From Euonymus europaeus (Eukaryota > Streptophyta > Magnoliopsida > Celastrales > Celastraceae), in NCBI GenBank assembly GCA_963580455.1, contig OY756968.1, positions 3,261,544-3,325,543 of the forward strand: a stretch of DNA of 64,000 nucleotides. The letters are read 5' to 3'. Positions 21,598-32,298 of this stretch are shown here, one piece after another. Position numbers and translations under genes: made by a program. The notes under the pieces are model-generated. The model was not told where the DNA came from, ran no database searches, and saw nothing but the letters and a program-made list of their open reading frames with translations. Numbering within the stretch: the stretch's first letter is position 1; each line of letters starts with the position of its first letter.

Positions 21598-22626
21598 ATG
21601 TTGGAAGCACAATACAAACTCTTGCTGCTCTTCTTCTTCTTCTCGGGTCATGGTTTGGCCAATAGTGACCTCCCACTGTTCAGAGAAGCACCATCATTTC
21701 GAAACGGCAGGGAATGTCCCAAAACGGCGTGGTCCTCTGCCGCACAGTCGCACAATCCCGCAATCATCCACATCGCAATGACTCTCGACGCCACCTACCT
21801 CCGTGGCTCGATAGCCGGGGTCTTGTCAGTGCTGCAACACGCGGCATGCCCGGAGAACATCGTCTTCCACTTCATCGCCACTCACCGCCGCGCGTCGGAG
21901 CTCGGGATCATCATCGGCAACACATTCCCTTACCTCAACTTCCACCTTTACCACTTCGACACGAACTTGGTCAAAGGAAAGATTTCGTCGTCGATTCGTC
22001 GAGCCTTAGATCAACCGCTGAATTATGCGAGAATGTACTTCGCTGATCTTTTGCCGGTGAGCGTCCGCCGCATAATTTACTTGGATTCCGATCTCGTTGT
22101 GGTGGATGACGTGTCGAAATTGTGGAATATCAATTTAGGGAGGCATGTACTTGGCGCACCCGAGTACTGTCACGCTAATTTTACCAATTACTTTACCTCG
22201 AGATTCTGGTCAAACCCTGCATTTTCAGGATCGTTTAGAGGGAGGAATCCTTGCTATTTCAACACGGGAGTGATGGTGATTGATCTGCGAAAATGGAGGG
22301 AGGGCAGGTATACTGAAAGACTAGAGAACTGGATGAGGATACAAAAACGGTACCGGATCTACGAATTAGGATCTCTGCCTCCGTTTTTGCTTGTATTCGC
22401 TGGCAATGTTGAAGGTGTTGAGCACAGGTGGAACCAGCACGGCCTTGGCGGTGACAACCTCGAAGGTCGGTGTAGGAATCTGCATTCAGGTGCGGTGAGC
22501 TTGCTCCACTGGAGCGGAAAGGGGAAGCCGTGGCTAAGGATCGACTCCAAAAGACCATGTCCGTTGGATTCCTTGTGGACCCCGTATGATCTCTTTAAAC
22601 GTCCGTCTTTATTCTCCGATACCTGA
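21598..22626 (+). CDS. Galacturonosyltransferase-like protein (GATL), glycosyltransferase family 8
   Basis: Golgi glycosyltransferase implicated in pectin/xylan primer synthesis, according to studied GATL members. Single exon, 342 aa, close to the 341-390 aa usual for GATLs. Residues 1 to about 21 are a hydrophobic leader ([14 protein letters not shown]); GATLs lack the long stem of GAUTs. The catalytic domain has [14 protein letters not shown] (58-71), [24 protein letters not shown], and the metal/nucleotide-sugar DSD at 163-165 in [53 protein letters not shown] (276-287) and the GT8 C-terminal HWSGKGKPW (304-312) follow. The intronless structure is normal for the subfamily. Closest to GATL1/PARVUS and GATL2 by eye; the exact member needs a tree. 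Confidence 0.95.
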   Translation: MLEAQYKLLLLFFFFSGHGLANSDLPLFREAPSFRNGRECPKTAWSSAAQSHNPAIIHIAMTLDATYLRGSIAGVLSVLQHAACPENIVFHFIATHRRASELGIIIGNTFPYLNFHLYHFDTNLVKGKISSSIRRALDQPLNYARMYFADLLPVSVRRIIYLDSDLVVVDDVSKLWNINLGRHVLGAPEYCHANFTNYFTSRFWSNPAFSGSFRGRNPCYFNTGVMVIDLRKWREGRYTERLENWMRIQKRYRIYELGSLPPFLLVFAGNVEGVEHRWNQHGLGGDNLEGRCRNLHSGAVSLLHWSGKGKPWLRIDSKRPCPLDSLWTPYDLFKRPSLFSDT

Positions 22627-23258
22627 CGGTGCATTGTGATTCATGGAGTTGGTTCGTAGAAAATCGATAGGTGGAATATGTCAAGATTCAAGACGACTGA
22701 GGACAAGAAGCGTAAAAAGAGAACGTGGAGACTGACGTTAAAGGCCGGGGATCAATGCGGGAATTGGTCTAGTCAAGAAAAAGCATGGTATGGAAGTTAC
22801 AACCGTTAAAGTTCGTGATTAACGGTCGAGATTAAAGGATGGAAAATGGAAATTAAGTTTTGAGTTATTCTCTGCGATAATAACTCAATGCATGTGTATG
22901 TATATGTCATCGTCCTCTAGAACGGTTGTTTCTGTCTTTTTGTTAAATAAAGCCCAAATAGACTACGTGGACTCCAAATGAAGCCCAGCCCAACGAATCG
23001 AGCAGGATCATGACACAAGATTAGAAAGAAATAAAGCAAACTGTTGAAGCAGCGATTCTGTCTGATGTAGTCTTCAAGAGATTATTAATGGATCATTCTC
23101 CAAAAACCAAGTTAAAGACGCGAATTCAGTAATATACCACAAAAATTACATATAAACTTCCACAGATGATTTAACCAGTGTCAACAAAAATAGCTACAAA
23201 GGAGCTGCTCCTTCCGATGTCCATGTTCAATAATACTGAGTATCTGAAACCAGCTTTA
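22627..23258. other. Spacer between convergent GATL and SOG1 genes
   Basis: It contains the likely 3' UTRs of both genes. No other feature seen. Confidence 0.6.
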
Positions 23259-26200
23259 CTAAAACACCTTGTCGCCCCCCCAAGCAACAAAGCTATCCTG
23301 TGATCCAAAATCCTACAAGATATATGAAATCGAGTCAGGTTGAGGAAAATCGTAGCGCAAAAAAAAAATAAAAAATGACACGAGATCATACAAGCTGGCT
23401 AAGTCTGAAATCTGGAGGCGTATCAGTTTCGATGTTTGCAGGATCGAGGATCAGATGTTGGCACTCCTCCAGATCCTTCTTTAAGTCATCAGCACCTAAC
23501 TTGACATAATCAGAAAGACGAGGCTTACTATCTGATTCTCTATCTTTTCCGTCGCCATCACACCTGCTTGGAGACTGACTCCGAAGTAGCTCATCACACA
23601 AGGATAGCCCTTCCACAAGTTGTTGTGAATCCAAGAGATACTGAGATTCACCGTCCCACCATTTTGGGTCTTCCTCAGGATAATTACAATTATCATTTAC
23701 TTGATTACCAGGAGATTCAGCCTTGGGTTCTTGAATCATTTGATTATCATGATCATCTGTCACAAGTTGATTCACATAATTGGGCTCTTCAAGTGCAGCT
23801 AAAATCTCATCTTCTACTTCATCGATCTCAAGATGCTAACACATCAAGAAACAGAGGACACCAGGTATCATAATATTCTCTAACAAAAGCAGATGATTCA
23901 AAATATGAAAGGAACAGATTCACAGGCAATCGCTTAATTCTTCAAAATACAGCTACTTCGGGCATGTTTTTTCTGGCTATAGGAAGTGACAGATTCGCAC
24001 TCAAAAATATTTAAATACCCCGAGTAATTTCCTAGAGTAATGTTGACCTTCAAACTAAGGATAAACAATTTCTCCTCTCCGTTACCTAATTACCAAATGT
24101 GTAAAAATTACTCAATCTCACATCTTCCATTACCAAAGACTTAGGATTCATGTCCCCTATCCCCCATACTTACCCACAAAAGAAAAGTTGTATCGTATAA
24201 TACACCATATACTGAGATATTAGAGCTCATGAAATGTCAAGAAAAATGAAAAAGATATAAATTTTAAAAATGTACACAATTCCATAAATACCGACCAAAA
24301 AACATTATAAGTTACCCTATGTTTTTTCATAAATACAGTTGACAGACTTCTTTTTTACAACCTTAATGGCTTATTCCAGAAACGTTGTCCCAATATCATT
24401 GCAGCCCCCATTTCTTTCGTCACAAAACAAATGCAGACTTACAGTTATATTTTTTTTGAATGCAGCAGACTTACGGTTATATTACAGCGACAATCCCTTG
24501 ACAAAACACTTTAGTAAGAAAATGAATAAAAGAACTATTCAAAGAATAGGGGGTAGAGACTGAGAGAGAGAGAGACAATTCACCTGCACATTGGTATCCA
24601 GGCAAATAGTTGTAGACTTATGTCCCCTGTCAAGCTCTAAAGATCTCCTTTCAGAATGAGGAGGGTCAGGAGTCACGGACATAGGAGTAACTGGATCTAC
24701 TTTCGCAGTCACAGAATCAGAGGTTTCAGGAAGGTCCACTTCAGCTTTATCACTCTGCTTAGCTTGATGCTGTTGATAAGATATTTTAGAGACTATAAAC
24801 TCACCTTCTTTTTCATCCTCTTCGGTTCCCAGGTGATATTGATGCATCACCCAATTTGTCTTGTCAGCCTTTCCTCCTTTTCCCGTGTTTGCATAAAGAA
24901 CCATAATCTTCTTACAACCTTTTTGAACTCCATCCAAGAACACTGGTTTAGTCCTACCAGTCTTGTGCCAGCGAACATCACCAAAATCATCACCATGTAT
25001 CTTTCTACGCTTTCGAGTTCCAGAGTTGTATGCCTTAACGGCTCTATGAAAGAGATGGGATGCACTGCCATCTTGCTTAACACCTATAAATACAGACTTT
25101 AAAAAGTAAAACAGTGAAAAAACAGGGTACAAGAAAGAATGGCAGCAAGCTCCTCCTACCAACCTGGTAGATTCTGAGGATGGGTATAACAGATTCCATC
25201 ATCAGATAGGACAGTTGGGATGAACTCATCAATAAATGGATGGGGCTTCAAATTTCCCACTTCACATTTTGCAAGTAAATGCCATATGATCTCTTGATCA
25301 GATGGATCAAATTTCACACCTCCCGGTAATCCTGGCCACTCTTGAATAATCTACATGCAGACAAGTGTTTACTTGAAGGTGCTAGAATAAGAAAAATAAA
25401 GTAGCATCCACAAAATTGTCAGGAAATTTATAACCAGGTGTATACTTGAGACTATAAAACTGTAGGAGGACCAGTATCTACTGCATCACTATTCAATTTT
25501 TAAGCTGTCCGAGATTTAAATCTTCATGTAGGTGAGGATGACACTATCCATGCCTCATTTTAAATAAGTTGAGAACGAAATGGAGAACTGCGCAATGTTG
25601 GGCATAAGAAGTCATAGATTTTATAACCCTAACAGGCATCGCAGCTTTGGACATAATGCCTTTTCTAATAAAAAAATTAAAATCATAACCCTAAAAAAGT
25701 TCTGCAATAACAGAAAATCAAAATAAAATCATAATAGACCACTGGAATTTACAGGAAAGTTCAGGAAAATACATCGCTGTTGTCAATAACGTGCTGACAT
25801 TTTGGGCATGCTCTGGACGGGTTGCTCTTCCAAGTAACTCCTTCTGAATCACATTTTCCAGACGCACTTTTGATTTTTGAGGCAAATCTATTACCGTCCA
25901 CCAACCATGGTCTGCAAATATTCCAGAAGAACTTCCAGTTAACACAATGAATTGCTCCTCATTTAGAATGCAAAAACTTTACATCAACAAGCTTTCTAGT
26001 TCAAGCTGGAAATATGAATGGCAAAAAGTAACATGAGTACAGCAGAAAAATCAAACAGACCATGAACCCAAATCCTCAATACAAGATACTCCACAAAACT
26101 CTACTGCAACTCTTTCAAGCCCATGTTCTTGTAAAGAAAATTGGGAATTAACAAAATGACCATAAATTCAAACTCTTGGATTCCGCAGATAATCCAATCC

Positions 26201-26577
26201 ATGAGACAGCAGTACGACAAGTTTAAAACATCAACAAGATACCTATAACCCTTCAAAGTTCACAGCTTCAAAGACTTCAACTTTCTGATAAACTAAAATT
26301 ATTCAATAAATAGCCCTAACATCCAAACTAATACATAACTAATCAAAACCCACAACAAACCTGGCCAAAGAAAAATCAATCAGCGCATATATATACACCC
26401 AAACATAATGATAATTAAAGAGAACAAAAGTTAAAAAGTTCCTCGCTATACTTATTGACTCATTCGACCAGCAAGAACTTATGATCAAAATGTAGGTCGA
26501 ACTTGTGCAAAAACGCAGCCCATGTGAGTCAACTCTGCAGTCAATGGAGAGAGAAAGAAAAGTTCTTACCCAGCCAT
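23259..26577 (-). CDS. SOG1: SOG1, NAC-type master regulator of the DNA damage response
   Basis: SOG1 is the plant functional counterpart of p53: phosphorylated by ATM/ATR after DNA breaks, it induces repair, checkpoint and cell-death genes. Six coding exons: 26570..26577 (only 8 coding bases, MAG), 25773..25911, 25164..25350, 24584..25083, 23392..23835 and 23259..23312. All borders and phases agree, giving 443 aa (Arabidopsis 449). Seen: [99 protein letters not shown] and [20 protein letters not shown]. The C-terminus carries five SQ sites (GESQY, DSQQL, RSQSP, LSQLD, GSQDS), the ATM target type, and ends [22 protein letters not shown] motifs stand upstream. Confidence 0.97.
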
Positions 26578-26904
26578 TACTGAGAGGAGTTAAGATCAGG
26601 GGATCTAAAGATCGAAAAACACCAGTTGGGTTTCGATTCTGCGACTGCCCTTTTGTCTTTGTGATAATCGATGACGGGAACACAATGGGGTTGTGCAGTA
26701 CCTTCCACTGGTTTTATTAATTAAAAAATATTGCCTTTAATTTTAAAATTTGAATCCGCGTCAATCATAAACAAAAAAAAAAACAAAAATCTTTTCAACT
26801 TCAAAACGGGATATTGTTCCTCTGAGCGAACCACGAAGGAGAGACATCAACTGCTGTTCAGTTTTGACTCGATTAGCCAAAACAATTGGCAATGTACACA
26901 ATCT

Positions 26905-26985
26905 TCGGCCCAAGTTCCTTGGACGAGCGTGGCCCAGACAGGCATTTCGGCCCAAGCTTCGTGGCCCAATACCAGCCCAGTACAT
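26905..26985. promoter_or_regulatory. Cluster of GGCCCA/TGGGCC (site II) motifs upstream of SOG1
   Basis: GGCCCA or its close form GCCCA occurs at least five times within 80 bases, about 330-410 bases upstream of the SOG1 start codon. In plants such TCP-bound site II elements mark promoters of cell-cycle and housekeeping genes. The role here is inferred. Confidence 0.4.
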
Positions 26986-28134
26986 TATGCAATACCGGGT
27001 CATGCACAACCGATTTTTGGATAAGAAAAATAAAATTATGGGAGATTTGGAGGCCGATCCATAAAATGAAATTTATAGGGTTAAAATTTCACCAAAAAAT
27101 ATTATTTGTATTTCAATCCAGCTTACTGTAGTTTTTTTTTTATATAAATTGTTAAAATGTTTATCTCTCAAAATACATTAAAGATTTAAAAAAAAAATAC
27201 ATATTAAAACACAACACGTAAAATTATTTCTAATAAGACTCATAATCAATAGTTTTTAATGTATTTTTTTAATTATATTTTTTCAAAATATAATATAATA
27301 TAATTAATATATATATATATATGTTATATAATTGTGTATTTTTTTTGTACTACTGTAACCTAAACAATATGTTTTAAATCCTAAGCAGAATAAATTCGCT
27401 AAACCCTAACAAACTCGTGTAGTGTATTTCCATGTTGTAGCCTAAGAATAATTGTTAAACTTTAAATGAAATGGATTTGTTAAACCTTAACGGACTCATA
27501 TATCGGATTTTCGTGTTATAACCTAATTTAAAAATAATAATTAAAAAACATTAACAGTTTCATAAACATTTAACATCAATTGTCCATTGCAAGTGAGCCT
27601 ACGGTTAAGCGACAATTATTATACATATAAGAATCGACCCTTTCAATATGGACTGTGTTTGAATATTCTCATCCCAAATTCTCCTAAATAAAAAAAACTC
27701 AATTACCCATTTACTATTTAACTTTTTGATTTTTGTTTTTATAAATGATCGGATAATCGTCAAATTGATAAATCAGAATTGATTCATGATTTATAAATTT
27801 GGAAAATTGCTAATTAATATCTTAGTAAGTTAGTATATATATATTCTTATTAGTATGTTTTGCAAATTCATTAATAACATATATTTTATTCAGCATGAAT
27901 TATAATTGATTTATCTTGCTTTTAGTATCATTTGATATTAGAACAATGTTACAATATTAATAGTGGGATTCAAATTGTTAGTAGTATGATTAGTAGAATA
28001 TATAGTTCAAATTAGTATGAATATTGTAATAATATATATGATTAATCGTGCAACTATTATGCTCTAATATGATATTAATACAAAATTAAACTATTATAAT
28101 ATTAGTGGTAGGATTCAAATTAGTATGGATTTAT
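26986..28134. other. AT-rich intergenic DNA
   Basis: Very AT-rich spacer between the SOG1 promoter and the MULE. No gene or element ends were seen. Confidence 0.6.
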
Positions 28135-28213
28135 CAGTAATTCTACGGAACCCAAGTCTTTTAGTCCAAAATTTCTCCAAACCCAGCTGGCATCTGACGT
28201 GGCGTGACAGATC
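28135..28213 (+). repeat. Left 79-bp terminal inverted repeat of the MULE
   Basis: The inverse counterpart is 31440-31518. It begins CAGTAATTCTACGGAACCCA and preserves the strongest identity from TTTTAGTCC onward. Confidence 0.85.
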
Positions 28214-29082
28214 AAAAACTGATATGACAATTTTAAAACGAATTTCAAAATAAGTTAGGGTTTTGCGGGAAACACAATTTGCCGAAACATTGCCGTGAGT
28301 CGGCTCTCTCCCAAACACTCTCATCTTCTCAACTTGACCTCTACTGTGGGGAGATTTTTCTTGCTTCTGGGCATCAACTGAGGCTGAAGAAGCCTGGGCA
28401 TAAGAAGTTCAAGCAGCTCCTACTATCTTTGCCCTCTCCAGTGTGTTCTCCCTCAATCCAGCAGCAGCTTCTAATCAATCGGCCTCTTCTTCTCTTCCAT
28501 CTGGTAAGACGACTAGATTTTTTCTGGGAAATCCTTATCTGCACCTCCTTGCCACATGTTTTCTCTTGTTTTTTGATTTGTTATTGCTTTAATCTTTGCA
28601 AATATGGAGCTATAGCTATACGTACTTTGAAACATTCTTGTTGATGGGTACTGTTCAGTGCACAATAAAAAAATAAGTGATACAGTTCCTTGATTTGAGT
28701 GGATGGACTAAAAAAAGAGCATTGTGGGGTGAGTGCACCTTTACATGATAACTTTTAAAACCTTTGTGTTTTGTACTATGATTCATGGTGCTTTTAAAAC
28801 CTTTGAGACGTTTAGCATGCAACAATTATATCAACACAACTCAGCACTTTGGCATACTGTGATTCTAAATCAATTTACTAATGTTTCAAGTATTGTCGTC
28901 ACAAAAAGTTGTGAAACTATCTAAGCTTCAATGGAATAATATATAGTTAGATGTAAATGGATTTGAAATGGGTAAAAATTGCATATCAAGGAAGTTATTT
29001 TCAGTGTGAGCATCTGTGAGCGTGTCCAATAAATTCATGCAACATTATTTGTTAGATTTCATACTACAATTCCATATTCCAT

Positions 29083-29400
29083 CAACAAAGCCATGTGGAG
29101 GACACATGCATCACCACAGTTTGGGATACTCCACAGCAACCAGCTGAATCGTGAGTTAATCATTTTTATAGTCATTTAAAGATTCCATTTCATTCTGTGT
29201 TTTAAATGTACGGTTGATTTTGATTACGTTAATGTACAAACAGGGTGGATTGTGGAATTATCGTCATGTACTTAATGGAATGCATTTTTCAAGACCTCCC
29301 CATGCAGAGAGATTTATCAAGAGAAGAGTTGCTTAGATTTAGGGCACATCTTATGACCGTATTCCTGAATGGTGAAGGTTACATATGGAACAAGGAATAA
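29083..29400 (+). pseudogene. Ulp1-like SUMO protease (C48) C-terminal fragment in the MULE
   Basis: Two exons can be read: about 29083..29150 (ending VWDTPQQPAES, donor GTGAGT) and 29244..29400 (after AAACAG; 52 codons with stop). The joined frame gives QQPAES-VDCGIIVMYLMECIFQ followed by LREELL-like helical sequence and a stop. The Q...DCG signature holds the catalytic Cys of Ulp1/SENP cysteine proteases, with the glutamine upstream. The His and Asp region of the protease is not present in recognisable form upstream, so only the last part of the domain survives. This is cargo typical of Kaonashi MULEs. Confidence 0.75.
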
Positions 29401-29611
29401 CATTGTGCTTTTAGATCTTTTGGGAAATTATGGATGTGTAATGTTGTACTTAAATATTTTGTTAACTCGTACATGTGCAACTATGGACATGTGCTTAAAT
29501 ATTTTGTAATGTTGTTAGTGAACTATGGCGAAGATTTGTATACAATGTAACTTTGTTAGTGAAGTGCCAATTTTTTTGAGAATCTTTGTTTGTTTTGTAA
29601 CAGTCTACTGA

Positions 29612-29885
29612 CATGCATAAAAACAATGTAACCAATCAATGTCACTCATAAAAACAATGTAACCAGACACTGCCACTCATAAAAACAATGTAACCAGACA
29701 CTGTCACTCTAAAAAACAATGTAATCAACCACTGCCACTCATAAAAACAATGTAACCAAACACTGTCACTCTAAAAAACAATGTAACCAAACACTGTCAG
29801 TCTAAAAAACAATGTAACCACACACTGTCACTCATAAAAACAATGTAACCACACATTGTCACTCATAAAAACAATGTAACCAAGC
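29612..29885 (+). repeat. 31-bp tandem array, about 9 copies, in the MULE
   Basis: CAATGTAACC recurs at an exact spacing of 31 bases from 29624 to 29872. The consensus unit reads roughly ACTCATAAAAACAATGTAACC plus AGACACTGTC. Units differ by a few substitutions. The array abuts the broken end of the FAR1-like fragment, where the transposase domain should begin. Confidence 0.95.
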
Positions 29886-30683
29886 AGCCCTACTTCGTGG
29901 ATCAGCCCAAAACACATTTCTCAATCGCCCTTTCTCATCCCAATCAATCAAAGAGAAGAAACCATCATTCTGTGCTTGCATTTTCAAAAAGTACTCTTGA
30001 ACAGCATCTGCATCACCCACACCGAGCCGCAAATGCCTTTGTTTAGCAATAAGATTACGGGTGTCTTTTTCTAGAAAACATAAACCCTCATGACCACCAG
30101 CTCCAATGACCAATGCATTGTGACTTTTCGAAGCTCTAATACCAGCAATGTCATTAATCTCAATCTGTCTCTTCACATGCGAATTAATTTGACGATTACA
30201 AACAAAATATCTTGATTTAGTTGGACTCATGTCATGGTTATGTCCGTCCTCAAAAGTTGTAATCTCCCACTTTCCATCAGAATTGCATCGTGCTCGTATT
30301 CTAGCCTTGCAACCAAACTTTGCAGTTGAACGAGGATTTATAGCTTTTTTCGACTTGCTTCGATACTTGTCCGCCTTCCCACAAACAAGAGTCACATATT
30401 TCTCAGCCCCATCATCATCTTTATTGACAGTCCTCTTCCTCACCGAAAAGCCAACTCGTTCTGCATATCACTTATAAATTTCAAACATTGAAATAACATC
30501 ATCAAACAACATTCCCACCATTGGAACCAAAACTCCTTTAAAGATAGCTTGCTGACGTTCTCCAAAACTATCATTCGAACTTACAGCTTCATCAAATAAT
30601 AACTTCTTCGGCGACCCAAAACCATTATCACCTCCACATGGAATAATATCATAGTTACCATCCATATCTGTGCATGAAACCAA
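29886..30683 (-). pseudogene. FAR1/FHY3-type MULE transposase N-terminus, broken
   Basis: On the minus strand, after an AG acceptor near 30670, the frame reads MDGNYDIIP, then VPMVGMLFDDVISMFEIYK, then TGA (30468-30470), then YAERVGFSVRKRTVNKDDDG, PRSTAKFGCKARIRA, WEITTFEDGHNHDMS, DAVQEYFLKMQAQNDGFF, and finally LRNVFWADPRSRAA. This is the WRKY-GCM1-like FAR1 DNA-binding domain, with Cys and HNH metal ligands, plus the linker that precedes the MULE catalytic domain. The in-frame TGA falls where the family has a residue, and the protein stops at the satellite array just before YKYFGDVV-type sequence would begin. It is therefore a truncated, disabled transposase gene rather than a domesticated FRS gene. 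Confidence 0.85.
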
Positions 30684-30783
30684 AAATTAACTATGACAAT
30701 ATTTAAACTAATGTGACAAATTGAATCACTAACAGGGCAACAAACAATGTTACTGAAATTTCACAGTCTTATTAAAACAATGT

Positions 30784-31215
30784 AATATAAAACTGGTGTG
30801 TTATTCAAACAATGTAACTAAACTGGAGGACAGTCCTAAAACAATGTAACTCGCACTGTCAAACAATGCAAACAATTTCAGGCAAGAATGTAACCATACC
30901 AATATCAGATAATCAAACCAAGCTCTTGCACTTCATTTACAAAGAACAACAACATCTACACAAAGAGGTACGAAACTAACCCAGAGGCAGAGGTAATAGA
31001 AAACTGGTGCGTTATTCAAACAATGACACTAAACTGGAGGACAATCCTAAAACAATGTAACTCGCACTGTCACATAATGCAAACAATTCCAGCCAACAAT
31101 GTAACCGTACCAATATCACATAATCAAACCAAACTCTTACAATTTCTTTACAAAGAACGACAACATCATATCTACACAAAAAGGTACGAATCTAACCCAA
31201 AGGCAGAGATAGATG
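30784..31215 (+). repeat. Tandem duplication of about 210 bp in the MULE
   Basis: The sequence from about 30793 (AAACTGGTGTGTTATTCAAAC) recurs from about 31001 (AAACTGGTGCGTTATTCAAAC), and both copies run through CTAAAACAATGTAACTCGCACTGTC to GGTACGAA-CTAACCCA-AGGCAGAG. It contains diverged relatives of the 31-bp unit (ACAATGTAAC). Confidence 0.85.
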
Positions 31216-31518
31216 TTCAAAGAGAGACCGACAACCAGCTTCAACTATCAAAATCAAAAGAGATAACCAACCTTTTGAGCCGAACCTGGTTTCCTCTTCC
31301 AAACTCTTTCCCTGTAGATTGAAAACTGCAGCCACAAAGGGGAGAGAATAACACAGCCGCGCGAAGGAGGAGAAAGAAATAGATGAACGAATCTAGGTTA
31401 AATTTTTGACCCATCCAACCCATTTGCCACCTAAGCTTCTGACCTGTCATGCCACGTTGGTGCCAACTAGGTTGGGAGAATTTTGGGACTAAAAAGGTTG
31501 GGCTGCCTTGTTTTTTCG

Positions 31519-32298
31519 TGGATTTATAATATTTGTTGGATCTAGAAGGGACAACAAAAGTTATTATATATGTTTCGAAGCAATTATAGAACCACAACCA
31601 TCTTCCTTTTATACTATCCATCACAATAATAATGCCATGAAAACTCTTGTAATGTGTGTCACATGCAGGCTACTAATTAGCGCATGCAAACCTTTCAAAC
31701 ACATCAAGTATAGTTTTGCCATTTCAGACCATGTTCTTGGACTCATATTCCACATTTGCCTCTTCAGGGTTTCCCCATGTGTGTGTGACTAGAGAGAGAG
31801 AGGTAATTAAAGAAATAGTAATAAGTATCTTTTTCGTGGGAAGAGAAACCTTATATCAAGACCTAATTATACATAGAACATGTAGACTGTATGGTTCCTC
31901 TCTGTCGCTTATTTAGTCATTGGCTCAGGGTGGTTGTTTTGTTTTGTAGAACGTTAGTCAATGCTCCTAAGTCCTATATATCTTTCTGACTCCCTCTCGG
32001 CTCTCCCTCCACAGTCCACACGTACACACTCCTGAATACTTGATGTTCATGTGATCATATCTCTCTATTTATTTCCTATGTCTTGTAGGAGCAGTACTTA
32101 CTAGCTAGTCATGCATGCAAGTACACAAAACACAAAATCATTACTTGTTTTCTCCGCTGCTCAAAATACATGTCAGCAAACCCCAACAAAAAACGAGAGG
32201 GGAAGAATGTAAAGAAGAAAAAGAAAGAAAACCAACATCTAATTAAGCCCGGCCCCCACAAACAAAAACCAAAACAATTAAGGTTAAAAGTTGTATGT
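31519..32298. other. Spacer downstream of the bHLH gene
   Basis: It contains the right-hand MULE target duplication (31519-31527) and the probable bHLH 3' UTR. No gene seen. Confidence 0.55.

Larger units (their letters stand above)
28135..31518. mobile_element. Mutator-like element (MULE) with Ulp1-like and FAR1-like fragments
   Basis: A 9-bp direct repeat TGGATTTAT flanks the element (28126-28134 and 31519-31527). The ends are 79-bp inverted repeats (28135-28213 and 31440-31518), aligned almost without gaps and sharing TTTTAGTCC, AAAATT, CCAACC, GACGTGGC/AACGTGGC and ATGACAG-type blocks. Long TIRs plus a 9-bp duplication define MULEs. Inside are the C-terminal end of a Ulp1 (C48) protease on plus, a broken FAR1/FHY3-type N-terminus on minus, and two tandem-repeat zones. 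Ulp1-bearing MULEs are the Kaonashi (KI-MULE) type described in plants. The MULE transposase catalytic domain is absent, so the copy is non-autonomous. Confidence 0.9.

Noticed and set aside
22259..22634. Minus-strand frames opposite GATL
   Set aside because: Antisense shadows of a conserved GT8 coding exon.
24339..24563. 74-aa plus-strand frame in a SOG1 intron
   Set aside because: No homology and AT-rich intron composition.
29612..29885. CRISPR-like array (31-bp period)
   Set aside because: The whole unit repeats without unique spacers, in a plant nuclear transposon; it is a simple tandem repeat.
29886..30683. Domesticated FAR1-RELATED SEQUENCE gene
   Set aside because: It lies within MULE terminal repeats, has an in-frame TGA and stops before the catalytic domain, so it is a dead transposase gene.
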